A program made the position numbers and the translations under genes. A stretch of 43,041 nucleotides of DNA from Bacillota bacterium (GTDB lineage: Bacteria; Bacillota; Clostridia; Lachnospirales; Lachnospiraceae): positions 1 through 43,041 of the forward strand of contig JAEXAX010000014.1 of assembly GCA_023458035.1 (NCBI GenBank), read 5' to 3'. Below, piece after piece: positions 7,342-15,766 of the stretch. The first letter of the stretch is position 1. Every line of letters starts with the position of its first letter. The notes beneath the pieces were generated by a model, which saw only the letters and a list, made by a program, of their open reading frames with translations, was not told the DNA's origin and made no database searches.

Positions 7342-9633
7342 ATGAACAAGGAGGAAAAGAAGATTAAAGCGAGAATTGAACAGTATTGCAACAAAAGACT
7401 GAACCAATGCACGCCGCAAGAAGTTTTTCAGGGATTATTACAGATGACACAGGCCATGACGGCAGCGTGTCCGCGCCCGACGGGTCAGAAAAAGTTATAT
7501 TATATTTCTGCTGAATTTATGATCGGCAAGTTATTGTCCAATAATTTGATTAATTTAGGCATTTATCAGGAAGTGAAGGAGGCGCTGGACGCCGCCGGTT
7601 TTTCACTGGCCGAGATCGAGGAGCTGGAAGCAGAGGCCTCGCTGGGTAACGGAGGTCTGGGAAGATTAGCCGCCTGTTTTCTGGATTCGATCGCCGCGCT
7701 TGATCTGCCGGGAGATGGTATCGGCCTGAATTATCATCTGGGACTGTTCAGACAAAAGTTTGAAAACAATTGTCAGAACGAGAAACCGGATGAATGGTTA
7801 AATGGAAACAACTGGCTGGAGAAGACCGATGTCACTTATCCGGTGGAAATGGGCGGTCAGACCTATCAGGCCAGAATGTACAATATTCAGGTGCCGGGCT
7901 ACCACGGTCAGGCTAATGCGCTGCATCTGTTTGATCTGGACACCATCGACGAGAGCATTGTTCATGACGGTATCAGTTTTGATCAAAGGGATATATCCAA
8001 ATGTTTGACGCTGTTCCTGTATCCGGATGACAGCACACATGAAGGACGCATGCTGAGGATCTATCAGCAGTACCTGATGGTATCGGCCGGCGCCCAATTG
8101 ATCATTGATGAGGCGGTAGCCAAGGGCAGCAGCCTGCATGATCTGGCTGATTATGTCGTAATCCAGATTAATGATACCCATCCATCCATGATCATTCCGG
8201 AATTGATCCGCTTATTGACGATCAGAGGCCTGGAGCAGGATGAGGCGATCAAAATTGTTTCCTCATTATGCGCTTATACCAATCATACCATTCTGGCGGA
8301 AGCTCTGGAAAAATGGCCACTGGCCGATTTGCAGGAGGTCGTGCCGCAGTTGGTGCCGATCATTCGTGAGTTGGATCGTCAGATCAAGGAACGCTATAGC
8401 GATCCGCAGGTTGCCATTATTGATGAGACTGAGCGCGTGCATATGGCTCATATGGATATTCATTACGGCTTCAGTGTTAATGGAGTGGCGGCTTTGCACA
8501 CAGATATTCTGGTGAAGAATGAACTGCAGCAGTTTGCCAAACTCTATCCGCAGAAGTTCAATAATAAGACCAACGGAATTACCTTCCGTCGCTGGCTGAC
8601 ACATTGTAATCCGCAGTTGACGGAGGCCATTTCGAAGCGAATCGGCGGAAGCTTTAAGGCCAATGCCGACAGTTTGGAAAATCTGCTGGCTTTTGCCGAT
8701 GATGTTGAATGGCAGCAGGAGCTGTTGCACATTAAAAGACAGGGAAAAGAAAGACTGACGGACTACCTGTATCGAACACAGGGAATCGTATTAAATCCGG
8801 ATTCGATCTTTGATATTCAGATCAAGCGTTTACACGAATACAAGAGACAGCAGTTGAATGTATTGCATATTATTCGCCAATATCTTGACATCAAGAACGG
8901 AAAACTGCCGCGTCGGCCGCTGACCATGATTTTCGGTGCCAAGGCAGCTCCGGCTTATACTATAGCGAAAGACATCATCCATCTGATTCTCTGCTTGCAG
9001 CAGCTGATCGCGGAAGATGCCGAGGTTTCCAAACATCTGCAGGTAGTGATGGTGGAAAACTACAATGTGACTGTCGCTGAAAAACTGATTCCGGCCTGCG
9101 ATATATCCGAGCAGATTTCCCTGGCCTCGAAGGAAGCCAGCGGAACCGGCAATATGAAGTTTATGTTGAATGGTGCCGTTACCCTGGGAACGGAAGACGG
9201 GGCCAATGTTGAGATACATGAGTTGGTCGGAGATGATAATATCTTCATCTTCGGTGAAACCAGTGAAAAGGTCATTGAACTGTATGCCACCGGCGGTTAT
9301 GCTGCAAGACAGATTTATGAAGCCAATCCGCGGTTGCGCGAGAGTGTGGATTTCATCATCGGCAGTCAATTAATGGAAATTGGTCAGGCTGATCGTTTGC
9401 ACAGACTGCATCACGAACTGGTGAACAAGGACTGGTTTATGACTTTTTTGGATTTTGATACTTATGAGAAGGTAAAGGAAGAGGCCTATGCCGCTTACGA
9501 AGATCGCAGTGCCTGGGCCAGAAAAATGACGGTAAATATCGCCAAAGCCGGTTATTTTTCCGCAGATCGTACCATCGCTGAGTATAATAGAGATATCTGG
9601 CATTTGACGCCGGGTATCGGTAGGAATGAATAG
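7342..9633 (+). CDS. glgP: Glycogen/maltodextrin phosphorylase
   Basis: Releases glucose-1-phosphate from the non-reducing ends of glycogen or maltodextrin, using PLP. The 763-residue protein is slightly short for the family (about 750-850). It shows the start-of-fold YYISAEFMIGK, the glycine-rich EASLGNGGLGRLAACFLDS (98-116), the substrate-site NDTHP (277-281) and the PLP lysine K606 in GTGNMKFMLNG. The only possible ATG is 7342, because TAG at 7336-7338 closes the frame upstream; it has no good ribosome site before it, while AAGGAGG lies inside the gene at 7348-7354. malQ follows on the same strand after 206 bases with its own promoter, forming a polysaccharide-breakdown unit. Confidence 0.96.
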   Translation: MNKEEKKIKARIEQYCNKRLNQCTPQEVFQGLLQMTQAMTAACPRPTGQKKLYYISAEFMIGKLLSNNLINLGIYQEVKEALDAAGFSLAEIEELEAEASLGNGGLGRLAACFLDSIAALDLPGDGIGLNYHLGLFRQKFENNCQNEKPDEWLNGNNWLEKTDVTYPVEMGGQTYQARMYNIQVPGYHGQANALHLFDLDTIDESIVHDGISFDQRDISKCLTLFLYPDDSTHEGRMLRIYQQYLMVSAGAQLIIDEAVAKGSSLHDLADYVVIQINDTHPSMIIPELIRLLTIRGLEQDEAIKIVSSLCAYTNHTILAEALEKWPLADLQEVVPQLVPIIRELDRQIKERYSDPQVAIIDETERVHMAHMDIHYGFSVNGVAALHTDILVKNELQQFAKLYPQKFNNKTNGITFRRWLTHCNPQLTEAISKRIGGSFKANADSLENLLAFADDVEWQQELLHIKRQGKERLTDYLYRTQGIVLNPDSIFDIQIKRLHEYKRQQLNVLHIIRQYLDIKNGKLPRRPLTMIFGAKAAPAYTIAKDIIHLILCLQQLIAEDAEVSKHLQVVMVENYNVTVAEKLIPACDISEQISLASKEASGTGNMKFMLNGAVTLGTEDGANVEIHELVGDDNIFIFGETSEKVIELYATGGYAARQIYEANPRLRESVDFIIGSQLMEIGQADRLHRLHHELVNKDWFMTFLDFDTYEKVKEEAYAAYEDRSAWARKMTVNIAKAGYFSADRTIAEYNRDIWHLTPGIGRNE

Positions 9634-9688
9634 GGGTTTTACAGACTTTATCAGGTCGAAATGAAGAAGAAAACAAATTAGGCAAGCC

Positions 9689-9717
9689 TTGCATTTTCAC
9701 CATGCTGTTGATATGAT
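9689..9717 (+). promoter_or_regulatory. Promoter for malQ
   Basis: TTGCAT (9689-9694), a 17-base spacer and TATGAT (9712-9717) form a good sigma-A-type promoter in the glgP-malQ gap. Transcription would start near 9724, giving a leader of about 115 bases. Confidence 0.6.
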
Positions 9718-9727
9718 AGTGGTGTAT

Positions 9728-9828
9728 CGGAGTTGTGGCGATCAACTCCGAAAAATGTAAGGTTTTTTTCATGTTAAAATACCAAATTCGCCAAAGTCTG
9801 AGAGGAGGTTGGATACCCAGCGGTATCC
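9728..9828 (+). promoter_or_regulatory. Structured malQ leader with hairpin between ribosome site and start
   Basis: The leader begins with the hairpin CGGAGTTG (9728-9735)/CAACTCCG (9743-9750), followed some bases later by a T-run (about 9762-9769), and ends with GGATACC (9811-9817)/GGTATCC (9822-9828). The second hairpin lies between the strong ribosome site AGGAGG (9803-9808) and the malQ ATG (9840). Linear spacing is 31 bases; with the hairpin folded it falls to about 13. Confidence 0.45.
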
Positions 9829-9839
9829 CATAGACAAAA

Positions 9840-11318
9840 ATGAAGAAGAGAGAAAATGGGGTTTTACTTCCGATATCAAGCCTGCCGTCAAAATACGGGA
9901 TCGGATGTTTGTCAAAAGAGGCCTATGCCTTTGTTGATCAGCTACAGGCAGCCGGACAGTCACTTTGGCAGATCCTGCCGCTTGGCAGTACCGGTTACGG
10001 TGATTCACCGTATCAGTCCTTTTCTACGTTTGCCGGCAATCCTTATTTTGTTGACCTGGAGCAATTGATCGAACGGGGCTGGCTATCTGAAGAAGAGTGT
10101 GCATCTTTTGATTGGGGCCGGGATGAAACCCGGGTGGATTATGAAAAGATCTACCAAAATCGGTTTCAGGCCTTGAAAATAGCTTTTGAACGCAGTCATA
10201 TCGAAGCCGATGAGGATTATCGCTATTTCTGCGCTGAACAGGCGGAGTGGCTGGAAAACTATGCCCGCTATGCGGCCTTTAAGGTGCATTTTGATAATCG
10301 CTCGTGGACGGAATGGCCCCAGCCGATCAAGCTGCGGGAGTGGGAAGCCTGTGATCAGTTGGCTGCCGAGTTATCTGGAGAGATTTCGTTTTACCGTTTT
10401 ATTCAGTATCTGTTCCTGCGTCAGTGGTTTAATCTGAAGCGTTATGCCAATGACAGAGGCGTGTCGATCGTTGGCGATATTCCGATTTATGTGGCCTTTG
10501 ACAGTGCCGATACATGGAGTGAGCCTGAGCTGTTCTGCTTGGATGAGGACCGACTTCCGACCGCTGTGGCCGGCTGTCCGCCGGACGCTTTTTCGGCCAC
10601 CGGTCAGTTGTGGGGCAATCCGCTGTATCGTTGGGAATATCATCGTGACAGCGGCTACGCCTGGTGGATTCGACGCATGCGTCATTGCTATAATTTGTAT
10701 GATGTGGTTCGGATCGATCATTTCCGTGGCTTTGATGCCTTTTATGCGATTCCGTTCGGGGCCGAAACAGCCGTTAACGGCGAGTGGCGTCCGGGGCCGG
10801 GTATTGAATTGTTTAATCGCCTGAAGGCTGTATTGGGAGAGCGTCGGGTGATAGCTGAGGATCTTGGCTACCTGACAGATTCCGTTTTACAGTTGGTCAA
10901 GGATACCGGATTTCCGGGCATGAAGGTACTCGAATTTGCCTTTGATGCCTCCGGTAAGAGTGAATATCTGCCGCACCTCTATCCACAGAATGCAGTAGTC
11001 TATACCGGGACCCATGATAATGACACCATCCTCGGATGGTTGGATACACTGTCCGAAGCAGACAGAGCCTTTGCCTTTGATTATTTGCAAATTGATTCGG
11101 CGGCAGACTTCCATTGGAAGATGATCGCCCTGGCCATGGGCAGCGTAGCTGATTTATGTATCATCCCGATGCAGGATCTTCTTGGCTTGGGAACACAGGC
11201 TCGTATCAATACACCATCGACTTTGGGCGGTAACTGGGCGTGGAGAATGCAACCGGGTGCATTCTCGGAAGATATCATTGCCAGACTGCGTCGTATGACC
11301 ATGATTTACGGACGATAG
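9840..11318 (+). CDS. malQ: 4-alpha-glucanotransferase (amylomaltase)
   Basis: Transfers alpha-1,4-glucan segments between maltodextrins and releases glucose; with GlgP it completes breakdown of glycogen or maltodextrin. The 492-residue GH77 protein starts with the family-typical GVLLPISSLPSKYGIG. The catalytic residues are D293 in VRIDHFRGF (nucleophile), E340 in VIAEDLGYL (acid/base) and D393 in GTHDNDT, close to the numbering of Thermus amylomaltase. The conserved start fixes ATG 9840 although the ribosome site is displaced by a hairpin. The C-terminus (GGNWAWRM with the closing helix) is intact. Confidence 0.95.
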   Translation: MKKRENGVLLPISSLPSKYGIGCLSKEAYAFVDQLQAAGQSLWQILPLGSTGYGDSPYQSFSTFAGNPYFVDLEQLIERGWLSEEECASFDWGRDETRVDYEKIYQNRFQALKIAFERSHIEADEDYRYFCAEQAEWLENYARYAAFKVHFDNRSWTEWPQPIKLREWEACDQLAAELSGEISFYRFIQYLFLRQWFNLKRYANDRGVSIVGDIPIYVAFDSADTWSEPELFCLDEDRLPTAVAGCPPDAFSATGQLWGNPLYRWEYHRDSGYAWWIRRMRHCYNLYDVVRIDHFRGFDAFYAIPFGAETAVNGEWRPGPGIELFNRLKAVLGERRVIAEDLGYLTDSVLQLVKDTGFPGMKVLEFAFDASGKSEYLPHLYPQNAVVYTGTHDNDTILGWLDTLSEADRAFAFDYLQIDSAADFHWKMIALAMGSVADLCIIPMQDLLGLGTQARINTPSTLGGNWAWRMQPGAFSEDIIARLRRMTMIYGR

Positions 11319-11334
11319 ATTCGCCTAAAAATAC

Positions 11335-11363
11335 TTTACATATCTATTCATTTATGATAATAT
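11335..11363 (+). promoter_or_regulatory. Candidate rpsO promoter
   Basis: TTTACA (11335-11340), a 17-base spacer and TAATAT (11358-11363) lie just after malQ. GATAAT at 11356-11361 with a 15-base spacer is an alternative -10. No terminator was seen between malQ and this promoter. Confidence 0.4.
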
Positions 11364-11372
11364 TGGTATGTT

Positions 11373-11482
11373 CTGTAAATACAGATGGAAAGAGGGATAA
11401 CATCCCGCAATAAATGGTAGCCTCTATTCGGATCACGGACACTCCGACCGGTTCTTAATAGTGGCGGTTCATACACAGGAGG
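11373..11482 (+). promoter_or_regulatory. Structured rpsO leader, candidate S15 autoregulation site
   Basis: About 110 bases precede rpsO and contain several pairings: CTGTA/TACAG, GGGAT (11394-11398)/ATCCC (11402-11406), and CCTCTATT (11421-11428) with AATAGTGG (11457-11464; one mismatch) enclosing the hairpin CGGA (11429-11432)/TCCG (11443-11446). The ribosome site AGGAGG (11477-11482) follows directly. Ribosomal protein S15 controls its own mRNA through leader structures in several bacteria; that this leader is such an element is inference from position and pairing only. Confidence 0.4.
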
Positions 11483-11488
11483 AAAGAT

Positions 11489-11755
11489 ATGATCACTAAA
11501 GAGAAGAAGGAAGAAATCGTTAAGGCATTTGCCAGAAGCGAAGGAGACACAGGATCGGCAGAGGTACAGGTTGCCTTATTGACAGCCAGAATCAATGAAC
11601 TGACTGCTCATTTAAAGGAACATGCAAAGGACCATCACTCCAGAAGAGGTCTGTTAAAGATGGTAGGTCAGAGAAGAAACTTGCTGGGATACCTGAAGAA
11701 GGTTGATATTGAGCGCTACCGTGTACTGATTGAGAGATTGGGTCTGAGAAAGTAA
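11489..11755 (+). CDS. rpsO: 30S ribosomal protein S15
   Basis: S15 is a primary 16S rRNA-binding protein of the small-subunit platform. The 88-residue all-helical protein is the usual length and contains the family signature region GDTGSAEVQVALLTARINELT (positions 19-39) and DHHSRRGLLKMVGQRRNLLGYLK (positions about 48-70). AGGAGG precedes the ATG by 6 bases. The rpsO-pnp order is conserved across many bacteria. A strong terminator follows, so most pnp expression probably comes from read-through or a separate start. Confidence 0.98.
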   Translation: MITKEKKEEIVKAFARSEGDTGSAEVQVALLTARINELTAHLKEHAKDHHSRRGLLKMVGQRRNLLGYLKKVDIERYRVLIERLGLRK

Positions 11756-11801
11756 GAATTGTATGGATCAAGTGACCGGAATCAGCCGCACTTGTCGAGG
11801 G

Positions 11802-11830
11802 AAAAGGGGCGAGCTTTCGTCCCTTTTTTT
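11802..11830 (+). terminator. Intrinsic terminator after rpsO
   Basis: AAAAGGGGCGA (11802-11812) pairs with TCGTCCCTTTT (11817-11827; one G-U pair) around a GCTT loop, and the T-run extends to 11830. Confidence 0.9.
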
Positions 11831-11873
11831 ACAAGCTGTAACCGCCTGCGGCAACGCTTGCTAAAATGTGAAA

Positions 11874-11905
11874 TTGACAGGCAATGACCTTTTTGTCATC
11901 ACCTG
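11874..11905 (+). promoter_or_regulatory. pnp leader hairpin and -35-like box
   Basis: A perfect TTGACA (11874-11879) is present but no convincing -10 lies 16-18 bases downstream. Overlapping it is a hairpin: CAGG (11878-11881)/CCTG (11902-11905) enclosing ATGAC (11884-11888)/GTCAT (11895-11899). In Escherichia coli a pnp leader stem is cleaved by RNase III and used for PNPase autoregulation; a similar role here is only a suggestion. Confidence 0.3.
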
Positions 11906-11944
11906 CATAAATAAAGAGATACTAATCTAATTAAGGAGAAAAGC

Positions 11945-14044
11945 ATGTATAAGACTTTTACAATGGAGTTAGCCGGCAGAACACTGCGAGTTGATATCGG
12001 ACGAGTGGCTGCTCAGGCTAACGGTGCTGCGTTAATGCAGTATGGCGATACCATGGTATTGTCCACCGCGACTGCGTCAGAAAAGCCGCGTGACGGAATT
12101 GATTTCTTTCCGTTGAGTGTAGAATACGAGGAGAAGATGTATTCCGTCGGAAAGATTCCGGGTGGATTTAACAAGCGTGAGGGTAAGGCTTCCGAAAATG
12201 CGATCCTGACCTCCCGTGTCATTGACAGGCCGATGCGTCCGTTATTTCCGAAGGATTACAGAAATGATGTAACCTTGAACAATCTGGTACTGTCGGTTGA
12301 GCAGGATTGTGCACCGGAGCTGACCGCTATGCTTGGTTCGGCCATCGCTGCCAGCATCTCGGATATTCCGTTTGACGGACCGTGCGCCTCGACCCAGATC
12401 GGTCTGGTTGACGGAGAATTTGTTGTGAATCCGACTCAGGCGCAGAGACTTGTCAGCGATCTGGCTTTGACTGTTGCCTCTACTCGTAACAAGGTTATTA
12501 TGATCGAAGCCGGTGCCAATGAGGTGCCGGAAGCCAAGATGCTGGAAGCTATCTTCCTGGCTCATGAAACCAATAAGCAGGTCATCGCATTTATCGATAC
12601 CATCGTAGCAGAGTGCGGTAAGGCAAAGCACAGCTATGAAAGTTGCGCTATTCCGGAGGAAGTATTTGAGGCTATTAAGACCGTCGTTAGTCCGGAAGCC
12701 ATGGAACTGGCTGTTTTTACCGATGTGAAGCAAACCAGAGAAGAAAATATTCGTCAGATCAAGGCGCAGATTACCGCTCAGTTCGAGGAGCAGCAGCCGG
12801 AATGGCTGGACTTCATTGATGAGGCTGTATATCAGTATCAGAAAAAGACGGTTCGTAAGATGATTTTAAAGGATCATAAGCGCCCGGACGGCAGAAGAAT
12901 TGATGAGATTCGACCGCTGGCTGCCGAGATTGATTTAGTACCGAGAGTTCATGGCTCCGGTATGTTTACCCGTGGACAGACTCAGATCTGCACCATCACC
13001 ACGTTGGCGCCGTTGTCGGAAGCTCAGAGATTGGATGGTATCGACACAGAAGAAACCTCCAAGAGATATATGCATCATTATAATTTCCCGAGTTATTCGG
13101 TAGGTGAAACCAGACCGTCCAGAGGGCCGGGACGTCGTGAGATCGGTCACGGAGCGTTGGCTGAGCGTGCTCTGATTCCGGTATTACCGACCGAGGAGGA
13201 ATTTCCGTATGCCATCCGTACCGTATCCGAGACCTTTGAGTCAAACGGCTCCACCTCTCAGGCCAGCATCTGTGCATCGACCCTGTCGCTGATGGCGGCC
13301 GGTGTGCCGATCAAAAAACCGGTAGCCGGCATTTCCACCGGATTGGTGACCGGAGATACTGATGACGACTATCTGGTTTTAACCGATATTCAGGGGCTGG
13401 AAGACTTCTTCGGCGATATGGACTTTAAGGTAGCCGGTACTCACGAGGGTATTACTGCCATCCAGATGGATATCAAAATCCACGGTCTGACCGAGGCGAT
13501 CATTCGTGAGGCGATCGCCAAGACCAAGGAAGCCAGAGAGTATATTCTGACCGAGGTCATGGAACCGGTCATCTCCGAGCCGCGTGCCGAGGTTAGTCGG
13601 TATGCACCGAAGATCATGCAGATGTCGATCAATCCTGAGAAGATCGGTGATGTTGTCGGACAGCGCGGTAAGGTTATCAATGAGATCATTGAACGCACCG
13701 GCGTGAAGATCGATATCAATGACGACGGTTTTGTTTCTATTTGCGGAACGGATCCTGCCATGATGCAGGCGGCAGCCGATATGATCTCCACGATCGTGAC
13801 CGAATATGAGGAGGGGGCTATCTTCACCGGTAAGGTTGTCAGCATCAAGGAATTCGGCGCTTTTGTCGAGTTTGCTCCGGGCAAGGAGGGGATGGTTCAT
13901 ATCTCGCGTATTGCCAAGCATCGCATCAATCACGTCGAGGATGTCCTGACACTGGGCGATACCGTTACTGTTATGTGTATGGGCAAGGACAAGATGGGAC
14001 GCATGAGCTTCAGCATGAAAGACGTGCCGACTAATCGCGTTTAG
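11945..14044 (+). CDS. pnp: Polyribonucleotide nucleotidyltransferase (PNPase)
   Basis: A phosphorolytic 3'-5' exoribonuclease that degrades mRNA to nucleoside diphosphates and acts in RNA quality control. The 699-residue protein has the full layout: first RNase PH domain, helical linker, second RNase PH domain (with TRGQTQ and GDMDFKVAGT), KH domain with GQRG at 572-575, and C-terminal S1 domain (GAIFTGKVVSIKEFGAFVEF, about 622-641). AAGGAG precedes the ATG by 6 bases. It follows rpsO, the common arrangement. A 12-bp terminator hairpin lies 48 bases after the stop. Confidence 0.98.
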   Translation: MYKTFTMELAGRTLRVDIGRVAAQANGAALMQYGDTMVLSTATASEKPRDGIDFFPLSVEYEEKMYSVGKIPGGFNKREGKASENAILTSRVIDRPMRPLFPKDYRNDVTLNNLVLSVEQDCAPELTAMLGSAIAASISDIPFDGPCASTQIGLVDGEFVVNPTQAQRLVSDLALTVASTRNKVIMIEAGANEVPEAKMLEAIFLAHETNKQVIAFIDTIVAECGKAKHSYESCAIPEEVFEAIKTVVSPEAMELAVFTDVKQTREENIRQIKAQITAQFEEQQPEWLDFIDEAVYQYQKKTVRKMILKDHKRPDGRRIDEIRPLAAEIDLVPRVHGSGMFTRGQTQICTITTLAPLSEAQRLDGIDTEETSKRYMHHYNFPSYSVGETRPSRGPGRREIGHGALAERALIPVLPTEEEFPYAIRTVSETFESNGSTSQASICASTLSLMAAGVPIKKPVAGISTGLVTGDTDDDYLVLTDIQGLEDFFGDMDFKVAGTHEGITAIQMDIKIHGLTEAIIREAIAKTKEAREYILTEVMEPVISEPRAEVSRYAPKIMQMSINPEKIGDVVGQRGKVINEIIERTGVKIDINDDGFVSICGTDPAMMQAAADMISTIVTEYEEGAIFTGKVVSIKEFGAFVEFAPGKEGMVHISRIAKHRINHVEDVLTLGDTVTVMCMGKDKMGRMSFSMKDVPTNRV

Positions 14045-14092
14045 GGAGCAAACGGGTTCGGATGACAGCTTGAACATCATAATATGACCTGT

Positions 14093-14127
14093 AAAACGGA
14101 TGAATTGCTTGACAGTTCATCCGTTTT
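14093..14127 (+). terminator. Terminator after pnp
   Basis: AAAACGGATGAA (14093-14104) pairs perfectly with TTCATCCGTTTT (14116-14127). The closing T-run is part of the stem. The TTGACA of the next promoter lies in the loop. Confidence 0.75.
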
Positions 14128-14136
14128 GGCTATACA
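14109..14136 (+). promoter_or_regulatory. Candidate galT promoter inside the pnp terminator
   Basis: A perfect TTGACA (14109-14114) with a 16-base spacer and TATACA (14131-14136) precedes galT. The -35 box overlaps the loop of the pnp terminator, so the two signals share the same bases. Confidence 0.5.
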
Positions 14137-14186
14137 GTAGAAAAGAGAATGTTTATCGATCACAGCAGCAAAGGAAGACAAAACCA

Positions 14187-15707
14187 ATGAAAGAAAATGA
14201 GTCAGTGAATCGTATTTCAGAGCAGATCGGACAATTGATTGCCTACGGTATACGAACCGGTCTGCTGCCGGAAGCGGAGCGTTATTACGCAACGAATTTG
14301 TTATTGGACATCATGGATGAAAGTGCCTTTTTACGCGTTGAGAACGAACGATCCGACGCTACCGTTTTAGAGGATATTCTGGCCGGCCTGCTGGACAGTG
14401 CCGTTGCCAAAGGATTGATTGAAGATCGGATCACCAGTCGGGATCTTTTTGATACCCGTTTGATGAATGCCTTATTGCCAAGACCGGCCGAGGTGCAGGC
14501 CCGCTTCTTTGCAACATATGAAACCGATCCGGTACAGGCAACCGATGATTTTTACCGTTTTTCTATGGACAGTGATTATATTCGTCGCTACCGTATCGCC
14601 AAGGACCGCAAATGGAAGTTTGCCAGCGAGTATGGGGATATCGATATTACCATCAACCTGTCCAAGCCGGAAAAGGACCCGAAGGCAATCGCAGCTGCCG
14701 GAAAGGCAGTTGCAGGCGGTTATCCAAAGTGTATGCTTTGCATGGAAAATGAAGGCTATGCGGGTCATGAAGCTCATCCGGCCAGACAAAACCTGCGTAT
14801 TATCCCTCTGCAGATAGATGGATGCAAATGGGGCTTTCAATATTCACCCTATGTCTATTATCCGGAGCATTGTATCGTCTTTAACGGAGAACATACTCCG
14901 ATGCGAATCGAAAAGGCGACTTTCCGCAAATTATTTGACTTTGTCAGCTTCCTGCCGCATTATTTTTTGGGCTCAAATGCCGATCTGCCGATCGTCGGCG
15001 GTTCTATTCTCAGCCATGATCATTTCCAGGGCGGCCATTATCGCTTTGCGATGGAAGCGGCACCGATTGAGACGCCGATTCGTCTGAGAGCTTATCCGCA
15101 CCTGACAGCCGGTATCGTGAAATGGCCGATGTCTGTTATACGGTTGCAGGGAGATGACAAGGACGGTCTGATTCAAGCGGCTGACGATATTTTGCAGGCT
15201 TGGATCGGCTACAGCGATCCGACGGTTGATATTCTGGCCTATAGTGGGGAACAGCGACATAACACCATTACACCGATTGCCAGGATGAGAAACGGCCGTT
15301 ATGAGTTGGATCTGGTTCTGCGTAATAACCGGACGACTGAAGATCATCCGCTCGGTCTGTTCCATCCGCACGCCGAGCTTCATCATATCAAAAAAGAGAA
15401 TATCGGTCTGATTGAGGTGATGGGACTGGCTGTTTTACCGGCCAGATTAAAGACGGAGCTGGATCAGCTGGAAAACGCTTGGCAGACGGGACAAGATATC
15501 AGCAAGCATCCGGAGTTGGAAAAGCATGCCGATTGGTATCGGCAGCTGCAGGAAAGGTATCCGCAGATTAACAAAGAGGATATAACGGCTGTATTGGAAC
15601 ACGAGGTCGGTCGTATCTTTGTCCGGGTTTTGGAGGATGCCGGCGTCTTTAAACGAAATAAGGAAGGGAAGGCTGCTTTTTTACGTTTTACCGAATCCAT
15701 CGGCTGA
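14187..15707 (+). CDS. galT: UDP-glucose--hexose-1-phosphate uridylyltransferase, class II
   Basis: Leloir-pathway enzyme exchanging UMP between UDP-glucose and galactose-1-phosphate. The 506-residue length and sequence match the Firmicute class II GalT family, unrelated in length to the 350-residue class I form. Visible features include PKCMLCMENEGYAGHEAHPARQN (positions about 178-200) and the His-rich GGSILSHDHFQGGHY. ATG 14187 is chosen because AAGGA (14171-14175) precedes it; an earlier in-frame ATG (14100) lies inside the pnp terminator stem, upstream of the promoter. galK and galE are not adjacent, so the rest of the pathway is elsewhere. Confidence 0.93.
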   Translation: MKENESVNRISEQIGQLIAYGIRTGLLPEAERYYATNLLLDIMDESAFLRVENERSDATVLEDILAGLLDSAVAKGLIEDRITSRDLFDTRLMNALLPRPAEVQARFFATYETDPVQATDDFYRFSMDSDYIRRYRIAKDRKWKFASEYGDIDITINLSKPEKDPKAIAAAGKAVAGGYPKCMLCMENEGYAGHEAHPARQNLRIIPLQIDGCKWGFQYSPYVYYPEHCIVFNGEHTPMRIEKATFRKLFDFVSFLPHYFLGSNADLPIVGGSILSHDHFQGGHYRFAMEAAPIETPIRLRAYPHLTAGIVKWPMSVIRLQGDDKDGLIQAADDILQAWIGYSDPTVDILAYSGEQRHNTITPIARMRNGRYELDLVLRNNRTTEDHPLGLFHPHAELHHIKKENIGLIEVMGLAVLPARLKTELDQLENAWQTGQDISKHPELEKHADWYRQLQERYPQINKEDITAVLEHEVGRIFVRVLEDAGVFKRNKEGKAAFLRFTESIG

Positions 15708-15716
15708 CAGGCGAAA

Positions 15717-15746
15717 ATGACAAGCGGATGAATGAACAAGTATAAC
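15717..15746 (+). promoter_or_regulatory. Candidate promoter for dut-ftsW-uppP
   Basis: ATGACA (15717-15722), an 18-base spacer and TATAAC (15741-15746) lie in the galT-dut gap. The predicted transcript start falls almost at the ribosome site AAAGGAG (15754-15760), so the leader would be very short. Confidence 0.35.
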
Positions 15747-15766
15747 AGCAGTCAAAGGAGAAGAAA

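Noticed and set aside
13379..14080. Long open frame antisense to pnp
   Set aside because: It is the complementary shadow of a highly conserved coding region, with no promoter or ribosome site and no recognisable protein.
14100..14186. Longer galT reading frame starting at ATG 14100
   Set aside because: That ATG is inside the pnp terminator stem and upstream of the likely galT promoter, and the added 29 residues have no family support.
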